Assembly (NCBI RefSeq): GCF_009799925.1
Contig: NZ_WELK01000001.1
Location: 1 to 64,000 of the forward strand
DNA length: 64,000 bases
Direction: 5' to 3'
From: Pseudomonas sp. R-28-1W-6
GTDB taxonomy: Bacteria; Pseudomonadota; Gammaproteobacteria; Pseudomonadales; Pseudomonadaceae
This document shows positions 55,631 through 64,000 of this stretch, piece after piece (positions within the stretch are counted from its first letter, which is position 1; each line of letters starts with the position of its first letter). The position numbers and the translations under genes are program-made. Below the pieces are notes generated by a model. That model did not search any database and had not been told where the DNA came from. It saw only the letters and a program-made list of their open reading frames with translations.

Positions 55631-57631
55631 TCAGGCGTCCAGCAGTTCGGCGGCGGTTTCCAGGATATTGTCGACGGTGAAGCCGAACTCCTCGAACAGC
55701 GCCGGGGCCGGGGCGGACTCACCGAAGGTGGTCATGCCGATGATGCGCCCTTCCAGGCCCACGTACTTGTACCAGTAGTCCGCGTGCGAGGCCTCGATGG
55801 CAATGCGCGCGCCGACCTGCAGCGGCAACACGGCCTGCTTGTAGGCGGCGTCCTGCTGGTCGAACACGGAGGTGGACGGCATGGACACCACGCGCACCTT
55901 GCGGCCCTGCTCGGTCAGCTTGGCGTAGGCCTGCACGGCCAGACCGACTTCCGAACCGGTGGCGATCAGGATCAGTTCCGGCTCGCCGACGCAGTCCTTG
56001 AGCACGTAGGCGCCGCGGGCCACGTCTGCCAGCTGCTGGGCATCGCGGCTCTGGTGCGGCAGGTTCTGCCGGCTGAAGATCAGCGCGGACGGGCCGTCGG
56101 CGCGCTCGATGGCGTACTTCCAGGCCACCGCGGATTCCACCGCGTCGGCCGGACGCCAGGTGTCGAGGTTCGGCGTGCCACGCAGGCTGGCCAGCTGCTC
56201 GATCGGCTGGTGGGTCGGACCGTCTTCACCGAGGCCGATGGAGTCGTGAGTGAACACGTACAGCACGCGCTGCTTCATCAGGGCGGACATGCGCACGGCG
56301 TTACGGGCGTATTCCATGAAGATCAGGAAGGTCGCGCCGTAGGGGATGAAACCACCGTGCAGGGCCACGCCGTTCATGATCGCGCTCATGCCGAACTCGC
56401 GCACGCCGTAGAACATGTAGTTGCCGGAAGCGTCTTCAGCGGACACGCCCTTGCAGCCCTTCCACAGGGTCAGGTTGGAGCCGGCCAGGTCGGCCGAGCC
56501 GCCGAGGAATTCCGGCAGCAGCGGGCCGAAGGCGTTCAGCGCGTTCTGGCTGGCCTTGCGGCTGGCGATGGTTTCGCCCTTCTCGGCGACATCCTTGATA
56601 TAGGCGGCGGCCTTCTCGGCGAAGTCGGCCGGCAGCTCACCGGCAACCCGGCGCTTGAACTCGGCAGCCAGCTCCGGATGGGCGGCGGCGTAGGCGGCGA
56701 ACTTGTCGTTCCACGCGGCTTCGCGGGCAGCGCCGGCTTCCTTCGCGTCCCACTCGGCGTAGATGTCCGCCGGGATCTCGAACGGGCCGTGAGTCCAGCC
56801 CAGCTGGGCGCGGGTGGCGGCGATCTCGTCATTGCCCAGCGGCGCGCCGTGGCACTCTTCCTTGCCGCCTTTGTTCGGCGAACCGAAGCCGATCACGGTC
56901 TTGCAGCAGATCAGGGTCGGACGGTCAGTGGACTTGCGCGCGGTCTCGATGGCGATCTTGATCTCTTCGGCATCGTGGCCGTCGACATTGCGGATCACCT
57001 GCCAGCCGTAGGCTTCGAAGCGCGCCGGGGTGTCGTCGGTGAACCAGCCGTGCACTTCGCCGTCGATGGAGATGCCGTTGTCGTCGTAGAAGGCGACCAG
57101 CTTGCCCAGGCCCAGGGTGCCGGCCAGCGAGCAGACTTCATGGCTGATGCCTTCCATCATGCAGCCGTCGCCGAGGAAGGCGTAGGTGAAGTGGTCGACG
57201 ATGGCGTGGCCGTCACGGTTGAACTGCGCACCCAGCACTTTCTCGGCGAGGGCGAAACCGACGGCGTTGGCGATGCCCTGGCCGAGCGGGCCGGTGGTGG
57301 TCTCGACGCCCGGGGTGTAGCCGTATTCCGGGTGGCCCGGGGTGCGACTGTGCAGCTGGCGGAACTGCTTGAGGTCGTCTAGCCCTAAGTCGTAGCCGGT
57401 CAGGTGCAGCAGCGAGTAGATCAGCATCGAGCCGTGGCCGTTGGACAGCACGAAGCGGTCGCGGTCGGCCCAGTTCGGGTTCTGCGGGTTGTGCTGCAGG
57501 TAGTCGCGCCACAGCACTTCGGCGATGTCCGCCATGCCCATGGGGGCACCCGGGTGGCCGCTGTTGGCTTTCTGCACAGCATCCATGCTGAGGGCACGAA
57601 TGGCATTGGCACGCTCACGACGGCTGGGCAT
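55631..57631 (-). CDS. tkt: Transketolase
   Basis: Transketolase moves two-carbon units between sugar phosphates in the pentose phosphate pathway, using thiamine diphosphate. The protein has 666 residues. [18 protein letters not shown] is at the N-terminus. The cofactor motif [13 protein letters not shown] is near residue 155, and the pyrimidine-domain start [20 protein letters not shown] near residue 464. Its product erythrose 4-phosphate is the substrate of the next gene, epd. It is divergent from the SahR-like regulator. Confidence 0.97.
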   Translation of the reverse strand: MPSRRERANAIRALSMDAVQKANSGHPGAPMGMADIAEVLWRDYLQHNPQNPNWADRDRFVLSNGHGSMLIYSLLHLTGYDLGLDDLKQFRQLHSRTPGHPEYGYTPGVETTTGPLGQGIANAVGFALAEKVLGAQFNRDGHAIVDHFTYAFLGDGCMMEGISHEVCSLAGTLGLGKLVAFYDDNGISIDGEVHGWFTDDTPARFEAYGWQVIRNVDGHDAEEIKIAIETARKSTDRPTLICCKTVIGFGSPNKGGKEECHGAPLGNDEIAATRAQLGWTHGPFEIPADIYAEWDAKEAGAAREAAWNDKFAAYAAAHPELAAEFKRRVAGELPADFAEKAAAYIKDVAEKGETIASRKASQNALNAFGPLLPEFLGGSADLAGSNLTLWKGCKGVSAEDASGNYMFYGVREFGMSAIMNGVALHGGFIPYGATFLIFMEYARNAVRMSALMKQRVLYVFTHDSIGLGEDGPTHQPIEQLASLRGTPNLDTWRPADAVESAVAWKYAIERADGPSALIFSRQNLPHQSRDAQQLADVARGAYVLKDCVGEPELILIATGSEVGLAVQAYAKLTEQGRKVRVVSMPSTSVFDQQDAAYKQAVLPLQVGARIAIEASHADYWYKYVGLEGRIIGMTTFGESAPAPALFEEFGFTVDNILETAAELLDA

Positions 57632-57756
57632 CGCTGAATCTCCTGGACGGACTGTTGCTTAATGAAAGGGCGGAAAAAGGCGCGCATTTTCGCCCAGCCA
57701 GGCGCTGCGGGGCAATGAAAGATCGACGAAAGCTGCCGGCCGACCCGCCCACACCT

Positions 57757-57780
57757 CAATATCAAAAAGTTTTGATATTG
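57757..57780. promoter_or_regulatory. Palindromic operator, probable SahR site
   Basis: Perfect 11-bp inverted arms CAATATCAAAA (57757-57767) and TTTTGATATTG (57770-57780) with a 2-nt AG spacer, ending 41 nt before the regulator gene. It is A+T-rich in a G+C-rich surrounding, and a second ATATTG follows directly. SahR of Proteobacteria is an ArsR-type repressor of the methionine cycle that responds to S-adenosylhomocysteine; the link to this site is by position and gene type. Confidence 0.75.
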
Positions 57781-57821
57781 ATATTGCTGGATGAAAAGTG
57801 ACCGACTAGACTGCCGCCCCT

Positions 57822-58829
57822 ATGAATATGCGCGTGCCCCAGATCCGTTTCGAGCCAGCCGACGAGCTCGCCGCCCTGTGCAAGGCCGGCGGCGACCCGC
57901 TGCGCCTGAACGTGCTGCGCGCGCTGGCCAACGACTCGTTCGGCGTGCTGGAGCTGGCGCAGATCTTCGCCATCGGCCAGTCGGGCATGAGCCACCACCT
58001 CAAGGTGCTGGCCCAGGCCGGCCTGGTGGCCAGCCGCCGCGAGGGCAATGCGATCTTCTACCGCCGCGCCCTGCCGCACGGCGAGCTGCTCGGCGGCACC
58101 CTGCACGCCGCGCTACTGACGGAAGTCGACGAACTGCAACTGCCGGCCGAGGTGCAGGCGCGTATCGCCGCCGTGCACGCCCAGCGTGCGGCGGCCAGCC
58201 GCGACTTCTTCGCCAAGACCGCGGACAAGTTCCAGGCCCAGCAGGACCTGATCGCCGGCCTGCCGCAGTACCGCGACAGCGTGCTGGCCCTGCTCGATGC
58301 GCTGGGCTTCGCGCACCAAGCCACGGCCCTGGAAGTCGGCCCCGGCGACGGCGGCTTTCTGCCCGAGCTGGCACGGCGCTTTGCCAGGGTCACCGCGCTG
58401 GACAACAGCGCGGCGATGCTCGAGCTGGCGCGCCAGCGCTGCGCGCAAGAACAACTGGGCAATGTCGAGCTGCAGCTCGCCGATGCCCTGAACGACGAGA
58501 TCGGCGCCGCCGACTGCGTGGTGGTGAACATGGTGCTGCACCATTTCGCCGCCCCGGCCGAGGCGCTCAAGCAGCTGGCACGCCTGGTCAAACCGGCCGG
58601 CAGCCTGCTGATCACCGAGTTGTGCAGCCATGACCAGAGTTGGGCCAGGACGGCCTGCGGCGATCTCTGGCTCGGCTTCGACCAGGAAGATCTGGCCCGC
58701 TGGGCCGATGCCGCGGGGCTCACGCCCGGCGAGAGCCTCTATGTGGGCCTCAAGAACGGCTTTCAGATTCAGGTACGGCACTTCGCCAAGCCGGATGCGA
58801 AGCAAACCCGCCAAACCAGGTATGAATAG
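57822..58829 (+). CDS. ArsR-type regulator with methyltransferase domain (SahR-like)
   Basis: A 335-residue protein. The N-terminal ArsR-type winged helix (about residues 15-82) has LELAQIFAIGQSGMSHHLKV as its recognition region and lacks metal-binding Cys pairs. The C-terminal domain (about 165-325) is a class I SAM-dependent methyltransferase fold with ALEVGPGDGGFLPELA. It matches the SahR architecture, a sensor of S-adenosylhomocysteine. metK follows 9 nt later, so the regulator probably controls its own operon through the palindrome upstream. Start ATG at 57822 or 57828. Whether the methyltransferase domain is catalytic or only binds ligand is unclear. Confidence 0.88.
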   Translation: MNMRVPQIRFEPADELAALCKAGGDPLRLNVLRALANDSFGVLELAQIFAIGQSGMSHHLKVLAQAGLVASRREGNAIFYRRALPHGELLGGTLHAALLTEVDELQLPAEVQARIAAVHAQRAAASRDFFAKTADKFQAQQDLIAGLPQYRDSVLALLDALGFAHQATALEVGPGDGGFLPELARRFARVTALDNSAAMLELARQRCAQEQLGNVELQLADALNDEIGAADCVVVNMVLHHFAAPAEALKQLARLVKPAGSLLITELCSHDQSWARTACGDLWLGFDQEDLARWADAAGLTPGESLYVGLKNGFQIQVRHFAKPDAKQTRQTRYE

Positions 58830-58838
58830 GATTTTGAA

Positions 58839-60029
58839 ATGAGCGAATACGCCCTGTTTACCTCCGAGTCCGTGTCCGAAGGCCATCCGGACAAGATCGC
58901 CGACCAGATTTCCGATGCCGTCCTCGACGCCATCATCGCCCAGGACAAACACGCCCGCGTGGCCGTGGAAACCCTGGTCAAGACCGGCGTGGCCATCGTC
59001 GCCGGCGAAGTCACCACCAGCGCCTGGGTCGACCTGGAACAGATCGTCCGCGACGTCATCTGCGACATCGGCTACACCAACTCCGACGTCGGCTTCGACG
59101 GCGCCACCTGCGGCGTGCTGAACATCATTGGCAAGCAGTCCCCGGACATCAACCAGGGCGTCGACCGCGCCAAGCCGGAAGACCAGGGTGCCGGCGACCA
59201 GGGCCTGATGTTCGGCTACGCCAGCAACGAAACCGACGTGCTGATGCCGGCGCCGATCCGCCTGTCCCACGCCCTGGTCGAGCGCCAGGCCGAAGCGCGC
59301 AAGTCCGGCCTGCTGCCGTGGCTGCGCCCGGACGCCAAGAGCCAGGTCACCTGCCAGTACGAGAACGGCAAGGTGGTCGGTATCGACGCCGTGGTGCTGT
59401 CCACCCAGCACAACCCGGAGGTCAGCCTGAGCGACCTGCGCGAGGCGGTGATGGAACTGATCATCAAGCACACCCTGCCGGCCGAGCTGCTGCACAAGGG
59501 CACCCAGTTCCACATCAACCCGACCGGCAACTTCGTGATCGGCGGCCCGGTGGGCGACTGCGGCCTGACCGGACGCAAGATCATCGTCGACTCCTACGGC
59601 GGCATGGCCCGTCACGGCGGCGGCGCGTTCTCCGGCAAGGACCCATCCAAGGTTGACCGCTCGGCCGCCTACGCCGGCCGCTACGTGGCCAAGAACATCG
59701 TCGCCGCCGGCCTGGCCGACCGCTGCGAGATCCAGGTTTCCTACGCCATCGGCGTGGCCCAGCCGACCTCGATCTCGATCAACACCTTCGGCACCCACAA
59801 GATCGCCGAAGACAAGATCATCCAGCTGGTGCGCGAAGTGTTCGACCTGCGTCCGTACGCCATCACCAAGATGCTCGACCTGCTGCACCCGATGTACCGT
59901 GCCACCGCGGCCTACGGCCACTTCGGCCGCACCCCGGAGGAAGTGACCGTGGCTGGCGACAGCTTCACCACCTTCACCTGGGAAAAGACCGACAAGGTTG
60001 CCGACCTGCGCGCCGCCGCCGGCCTGTAA
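58839..60029 (+). CDS. metK: S-adenosylmethionine synthetase
   Basis: MetK makes S-adenosylmethionine from methionine and ATP. The protein has 396 residues. [20 protein letters not shown] (residues 7-26) contains the ATP-binding His; [12 protein letters not shown] and [20 protein letters not shown] are the second and third signatures. It is co-transcribed with the SahR-like gene upstream (9-nt gap). No SAM or SAH riboswitch fits in that gap. A strong terminator follows. Confidence 0.98.
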   Translation: MSEYALFTSESVSEGHPDKIADQISDAVLDAIIAQDKHARVAVETLVKTGVAIVAGEVTTSAWVDLEQIVRDVICDIGYTNSDVGFDGATCGVLNIIGKQSPDINQGVDRAKPEDQGAGDQGLMFGYASNETDVLMPAPIRLSHALVERQAEARKSGLLPWLRPDAKSQVTCQYENGKVVGIDAVVLSTQHNPEVSLSDLREAVMELIIKHTLPAELLHKGTQFHINPTGNFVIGGPVGDCGLTGRKIIVDSYGGMARHGGGAFSGKDPSKVDRSAAYAGRYVAKNIVAAGLADRCEIQVSYAIGVAQPTSISINTFGTHKIAEDKIIQLVREVFDLRPYAITKMLDLLHPMYRATAAYGHFGRTPEEVTVAGDSFTTFTWEKTDKVADLRAAAGL

Positions 60030-60044
60030 GCCTTGCCGCCATGC

Positions 60045-60073
60045 AAAAAGCCCCGCCTAGTGCGGGGCTTTTT
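60045..60073 (+). terminator. Rho-independent terminator of metK
   Basis: AAAAAGCCCCGC-ctag-tGCGGGGCTTTTT hairpin, 15-44 nt after the stop codon, bidirectional in form. Confidence 0.9.
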
Positions 60074-60102
60074 GTTGGCGCGGCGTGGGGCGATGCATTC
60101 GC

Positions 60103-60163
60103 GCAGGGCGCGCCGTGCGCACCAGAAAGAGGGGCGGGCTACCCGCGCGGCGCACCCTACGGG
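60103..60163. repeat. GTAGGGTG-family repeat between metK and envZ
   Basis: GCAGGGCGCGCCGTGCGCAC (from 60103) faces GCGCGGCGCACCCTACGGG (60145-60163); the GCGCC variant of the family. Confidence 0.75.
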
Positions 60164-60173
60164 AGACCAGGCA

Positions 60174-61487
60174 TCAGGCCGCATCGCGCGGCAAGAGCAG
60201 CCCCAGCGGCAGGCAGATGCGCGCCTCCAGGCCGCCACCGGAGCGGTTGCGCAGTTCGACGCTGCCGCCATGCAGGGCGGCGATGCGCTTGACGATGGCC
60301 AGGCCGAGGCCGCTGCCCTTGCCGCCACGGGCGCGGTCGCCGCGGATGAAGGGGTTGAACAATTCGCCACGCTCGGCCGGGTCGATGCCCGGGCCGCGGT
60401 CCAGCACGCTGAGCACCACGTAAGGCGCGCCGTGGTCGCCGGAGACATAGGCGGCCACTTCGACCCCGTGGCCGCCATAGCGCAGGGCGTTCTCCAGCAG
60501 GTTGACCAGCAGGCGCTTGATCGAGATGCGCCGCAGCGGGAACGGCGGCACCGGTTCCAGGCACAGGCGCACCCGCTCCTGCTGCTGGTTGTAGGGCGCC
60601 ACCACCTCGCGGATCAGCTCGCCGAGGTCGGTCGCCTCCAGCTTCTCGTCGCGGCCGTCGCGGATGAAGGCGAGGAACTGGTCGAGAATGGCGTCCATGT
60701 CCTCGATGTCGCGGACCATGTCCTCGGTCAGCTCCGAGTCGCTGTCGAGCAGCTCCAGGGACAGGCGCAGGCGGGTCAGCGGGGTGCGCAGGTCATGGGA
60801 GACCCCGGCCAGCATCAGCTCGCGCTCGCGGGCGGCCTGCTCGACGCCCTCGGCCATCTGGTTGAAGGCACGGTAGACCTCGGTCATCTCGCTCGGCGTG
60901 TCGCTCACCGGCAGGCGCACGCTGCGCCCCTGGCCGAGCTGGCGGGCGGCGAACACCAGGCGCTTGAGCGGCGCGTTGAGCTGGCGCACGAAGATCCACG
61001 CCGCCGCCGTGGACAGCAGGCCGATGCCGAGGAACCAGCCCAGCACGCTCCAGATCTTCTGCCCGCGCAGCGGGTGCGGGTACAGCGGCACCTTGGTCCA
61101 GCCGTCGCCCAGGCTCGGCGCGCGCACCCACAGCGCCGGCGGGCTCTTGACCCGTACCCGCACCTCGGTGTCCGGGCCCAGCTCGGCCTGCATCTGCCGC
61201 AGGAAGATTTCCGAGTAGGGCCAGTGCTGCTCGGTCGGCGGCACCTGCTCGGCGGCCACCTGCTCCAGGGTCGCCGCCGCGGCGATATGCGCGCGCTCGG
61301 CTGGGGTCGCCGCCCAGTAGGCGCGCAGGGTCAGCGCCGCGCCGTGGCTGTACTGGCGGTCGACCAGCACGTCCTCGTTCATCATCAGGTAGACCAGGGT
61401 CAGCGCCTTGGAAAACAGCACGACCACCAGCACCAGCCAGAGGGTGCGGGCGAAGAAGCTTTGCGGGAACCACAGCGGGGTTTTCAT
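60174..61487 (-). CDS. envZ: Sensor histidine kinase EnvZ
   Basis: EnvZ senses osmolarity-linked signals and phosphorylates OmpR. The protein has 437 residues. Two membrane spans (about residues 14-34 and 155-178) flank a periplasmic domain; HAMP follows. The His box GVSHDLRTPLTRLRLSLELL puts the phospho-acceptor His near residue 231. NLLENALRYGG, DRGPGID and GGKGSGLGLAIVKRI are the N, G1 and G2 boxes. The ATG at 61487 (MKTPLWFPQSFF) is chosen. It follows ompR after 151 nt that contain repeat elements, a wider gap than usual for this pair. Confidence 0.95.
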   Translation of the reverse strand: MKTPLWFPQSFFARTLWLVLVVVLFSKALTLVYLMMNEDVLVDRQYSHGAALTLRAYWAATPAERAHIAAAATLEQVAAEQVPPTEQHWPYSEIFLRQMQAELGPDTEVRVRVKSPPALWVRAPSLGDGWTKVPLYPHPLRGQKIWSVLGWFLGIGLLSTAAAWIFVRQLNAPLKRLVFAARQLGQGRSVRLPVSDTPSEMTEVYRAFNQMAEGVEQAARERELMLAGVSHDLRTPLTRLRLSLELLDSDSELTEDMVRDIEDMDAILDQFLAFIRDGRDEKLEATDLGELIREVVAPYNQQQERVRLCLEPVPPFPLRRISIKRLLVNLLENALRYGGHGVEVAAYVSGDHGAPYVVLSVLDRGPGIDPAERGELFNPFIRGDRARGGKGSGLGLAIVKRIAALHGGSVELRNRSGGGLEARICLPLGLLLPRDAA

Positions 61488-61498
61488 GGGAGCTCGAT

Positions 61499-61639
61499 GT
61501 AGGTTGGGTTGAGCGCAGCGAAGCCCAACATGACGAGGCCTGGTGATGGGCGAAAAGGCCGTCGTAGGGTGGATCGCGCCCGATCGATCCACCCAGCGGG
61601 TTTTTCGCGGATGAACAAGGCGTCATCCACCCTACGGGC
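61499..61639. repeat. Cluster of palindromic repeats between ompR and envZ
   Basis: Three units: GTAGGTTGGGTTGAGCGC...GAAGCCCAAC (61499-61528); CGTAGGGTGGATCGC...GATCCACCC (61563-61594); and the lone arm GTCATCCACCCTACGGG (61622-61638). The first belongs to the AGGTTGGGTTGAGCG repeat type seen widely in Gammaproteobacteria; the others to the GTAGGGTG family. Confidence 0.8.
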
Positions 61640-62370
61640 TACTTGCTGCCATCCGGCACAAACACGTAGCCCACTCCCCACACCGTCTGGATATAGCGCG
61701 GCTTGGACGGGTCCGGCTCGATCAGCCGGCGCAGGCGGGAGATCTGCACGTCGATGGAGCGCTCCAGGGCGTCCCATTCGCGGCCGCGGGCCAGGTTCAT
61801 CAGCTTGTCGCGGGTCAGCGGCTCGCGGGCATGCTGGACCAGGGCCTTGAGCACGGCGAACTCGCCGGTGGTGAGCATGTGCACCTCCTCGCCCTTCTTC
61901 AGCTCGCGGGTGGCCAGGGACAGCTCGTACTCGCCGAAGCTGACGCTGGCGTCCTCGCTGCCCGGTGCGCCCGGCACCACGGGCACCTGGCGGCGCAGCA
62001 CGGCCTTGATCCGCGCCAGCAGCTCGCGCGGGTTGAACGGCTTGGCCAGGTAATCGTCGGCGCCCTGCTCCAGACCCTGGATGCGGCTGGCCTCGTCGCC
62101 CTTGGCGGTGAGCATGATGATCGGCAGCTGGTTGTTCGCCGCGCGCAGGCGGCCGCAGGCGGACAGGCCGTCCTCGCCGGGCAGCATGAGGTCGAGCACC
62201 AGCAGCTGGAACAGCTCGCGGGACAGCAGGCGGTCCATCTGCTCGACGTTTTCCACCGCGCGCACGCGGTAACCCTGCTCGCTGAGGAAGCGCTCCAGCA
62301 GGCGACGCAGGCCGGGATCGTCGTCGACGATCAGGATCTTTTCGCCTTCCGGCGCAGCAGCAGTGCTCAT
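61639..62370 (-). CDS. ompR: Response regulator OmpR
   Basis: A 243-residue OmpR. The receiver has the acidic pocket in LIVDDD, acceptor Asp60 in [11 protein letters not shown] and Lys in [12 protein letters not shown]. The DNA-binding winged helix contains [20 protein letters not shown] and ends [15 protein letters not shown]. The start at 62370 ([15 protein letters not shown]) is preferred over an ATG 39 nt upstream. It forms an operon with envZ and is divergent from tex. Confidence 0.96.
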   Translation of the reverse strand: MSTAAAPEGEKILIVDDDPGLRRLLERFLSEQGYRVRAVENVEQMDRLLSRELFQLLVLDLMLPGEDGLSACGRLRAANNQLPIIMLTAKGDEASRIQGLEQGADDYLAKPFNPRELLARIKAVLRRQVPVVPGAPGSEDASVSFGEYELSLATRELKKGEEVHMLTTGEFAVLKALVQHAREPLTRDKLMNLARGREWDALERSIDVQISRLRRLIEPDPSKPRYIQTVWGVGYVFVPDGSK

Positions 62371-62552
62371 GGCAACTCCCCAGTAAACAGTGGCGGCATT
62401 ATGGCGCAAGCGCGGCGCGCGCCGCTTCGACCATTGTTAGCAGATTTTTCCCGACCGGCTGCCCATGCCGGCAAAACTCGGTGGTTATAATGCGCCGCTT
62501 TGCGGTCGGCTCGGCCGGCTGCCGTTACCGCGCAGTTTTGTCAGGTAGGTGT

Positions 62553-64000
62553 ATGGACAGCATTAACAAGCGTATCGCCGCAGAACTCGGCGTTCTCCCG
62601 CAACAGGTCGCCGCCGCCGTGGCGCTGCTCGACGAAGGCTCCACCGTGCCCTTCATCGCCCGCTACCGGAAAGAGGTCACCGGCAGCCTGGACGACACCC
62701 AGCTGCGCAACCTGGAAGAACGTCTGCGCTACCTGCGCGAACTGGACGAGCGCCGCACGGCGATCCTCGCCAGCATCGAGGAACAGGGCAAGCTGACCCC
62801 CGAACTGACCCGCGAGATCAACCTGGCCGACACCAAGACGCGCCTGGAAGACCTCTACCTGCCGTACAAGCAGAAGCGCCGCACCAAGGGCCAGATCGCC
62901 CTGGAAGCCGGCCTCGGCGAACTGGCCGACGGCCTGTTCGCCGACCCGACGCTGAACCCGGAAGAACAGGCCGCGCGCTTCATCGACGCCGAGAAGGGCT
63001 TCGCCGATGTGAAGGCCGTGCTGGAAGGCGCCAAGTACATCCTCATGGAACGCTTCGCCGAGGACGCCACCCTGCTCGAGCGCCTGCGCGGCTTCCTCAA
63101 GGACAACGCCACCCTCAGCGCCCGCGTGGTCGCCGGCAAGGAGGCCGAAGGCGCCAAGTTCAGCGACTACTTCGAGCACGACGAGCCGCTGAAGAGCATG
63201 CCGTCGCACCGCGCCCTGGCGATCTTCCGCGGGCGCAACGAGGGCATCCTCGGCGCCAGCCTCAAGGTCGGCGACGAAGCACCGGGCAGCATGCACCCGT
63301 GCGAGGCGATGATCGGCGAGCGCTTCGGCATCGACAACCGCGGCCGCGCCGCCGACAAGTGGCTGGGCGAGGTGGTGCGCTGGACCTGGAAGGTCAAGCT
63401 CTACACCCACCTGGAAACCGACCTGTTCGGCGAGCTGCGCGAGAAGTCCGAAGACGACGCCATCGGCGTGTTCGCCCGCAACCTGCACGACCTGCTGCTC
63501 GCCGCCCCGGCCGGCCCGCGCGCCACCCTGGGCCTGGACCCGGGCCTGCGCACCGGCTGCAAGGTCGCCGTGGTCGACGCCACCGGCAAGCTGCTGGATA
63601 CCGCCACCGTCTACCCGCACGTGCCGCACAACCGCTGGGACGAGACCCTGGCGATCCTCGGCAAGCTGTGCGCCAAGCACAACGTCGACCTGATCGCCAT
63701 CGGCAACGGCACCGCCAGCCGCGAGACCGACAAGCTGGCCATCGAGCTGATCAAGCTGCTGCCGACCCTGCAGATGACCAAGATCATGGTCAGCGAGGCC
63801 GGCGCCTCGGTGTATTCGGCCTCGGAGCTGGCGGCCAGGGAATTCCCCGAGCTCGACGTCTCCCTGCGCGGCGCCGTGAGCATCGCCCGCCGCCTGCAGG
63901 ACCCGCTGGCCGAGCTGGTGAAGATCGACCCGAAGTCCATCGGCGTCGGCCAGTACCAGCACGACGTGTCCCAGCTCAAGCTGGCGCGCAGCCTGGACGC
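62553..64000 (+). CDS. tex: Tex transcription accessory protein, 3' end outside the window
   Basis: Tex is a large nucleic-acid-binding protein linked to transcription in bacteria. The first 482 residues are visible of about 780. The N-terminal helical domain has [19 protein letters not shown] (residues 30-48) and [16 protein letters not shown] YqgF-like domain starts near residue 326 with [17 protein letters not shown]. The window ends in the helix-hairpin-helix region ([11 protein letters not shown]). The C-terminal S1 RNA-binding domain lies beyond 64000. Divergent from ompR, as in P. aeruginosa. Confidence 0.97.
   Translation, partial: MDSINKRIAAELGVLPQQVAAAVALLDEGSTVPFIARYRKEVTGSLDDTQLRNLEERLRYLRELDERRTAILASIEEQGKLTPELTREINLADTKTRLEDLYLPYKQKRRTKGQIALEAGLGELADGLFADPTLNPEEQAARFIDAEKGFADVKAVLEGAKYILMERFAEDATLLERLRGFLKDNATLSARVVAGKEAEGAKFSDYFEHDEPLKSMPSHRALAIFRGRNEGILGASLKVGDEAPGSMHPCEAMIGERFGIDNRGRAADKWLGEVVRWTWKVKLYTHLETDLFGELREKSEDDAIGVFARNLHDLLLAAPAGPRATLGLDPGLRTGCKVAVVDATGKLLDTATVYPHVPHNRWDETLAILGKLCAKHNVDLIAIGNGTASRETDKLAIELIKLLPTLQMTKIMVSEAGASVYSASELAAREFPELDVSLRGAVSIARRLQDPLAELVKIDPKSIGVGQYQHDVSQLKLARSLD

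Noticed and set aside
58830..58838. SAM or SAH riboswitch before metK
   Set aside because: The gap between the regulator and metK is 9 nt, too short, and no riboswitch-like structure is evident upstream of the regulator, where a DNA palindrome lies instead.

Overview
The window is high-G+C chromosomal DNA of a Pseudomonas species. The gene content and local order match blocks I recall from P. aeruginosa PAO1: acyl-CoA dehydrogenases next to bioDCHFB; comF; srkA, rarD, a GcvR-like gene, a GNAT gene and glcB; creBCD; fba, pgk, epd and tkt followed by an ArsR-type regulator and metK; envZ, ompR and tex. In PAO1 as I recall it these blocks are far apart, so the window is rearranged relative to that strain. 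This placement rests on protein and synteny recognition, not on a search.

Layout. 1-4777 holds two acyl-CoA dehydrogenases on the minus strand around a membrane diguanylate cyclase; the second has PsrA-type operator boxes upstream. 4946-10683 holds a SprA-like putative metalloprotease, a small FlgE-like protein and the biotin cluster bioB-F-H-C-D, with a BirA-type operator upstream of bioB inside the 5' end of divergent comF. 11563-12982 is modAB without modC. 13044-19354 runs srkA, rarD, a large non-coding tandem array of DnaA-box-like modules (15224-15992), a GcvR-like regulator, an acetyltransferase and glcB with an RccR-like inverted repeat upstream. 19528-21904 is a pair of orphan periplasmic binding proteins, one GlpV-like. 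22130-28807 holds a nitronate monooxygenase, a divergent LysR regulator with an MFS exporter, a cNMP/CBS/DUF294 protein with a DnaQ-type exonuclease, and a glutathione S-transferase. 29320-33565 is creB-creC-CBS-creD. 33640-48839 is a stretch of signalling and housekeeping genes: HD-GYP, acyltransferase, DbpA, REC-REC-GGDEF, YccS, a flavoprotein, a 7TMR-DISM GGDEF protein, HDOD, a binding protein, a GreA-like factor, a cNMP-rhodanese protein and a YgjP-like protein.

49043-51548 is a small accessory island, visibly richer in A+T from about 49600 to 50950. It has a PAAR spike-tip protein with a transthyretin-like tail, a YkuD-type L,D-transpeptidase-like protein (likely type VI effector) and two exported candidate immunity proteins. 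51562-60029 returns to core metabolism: a lipoprotein, fba, pgk, epd and tkt (glycolysis/pentose phosphate), then a SahR-like regulator with a near-perfect operator and metK. 60174-64000 holds envZ, ompR and the first part of tex.

Two families of palindromic repeats are scattered between genes: a GTAGGGTG family (nine sites) and one REP pair of the Pseudomonas GTGGGAGCGGCTTC type. No rRNA, tRNA, CRISPR array or insertion sequence was found. The most unusual items are the DnaA-box array with its dispersed copy at 48243-48277, and the PAAR/L,D-transpeptidase island with an in-frame stop near the effector's 5' end.
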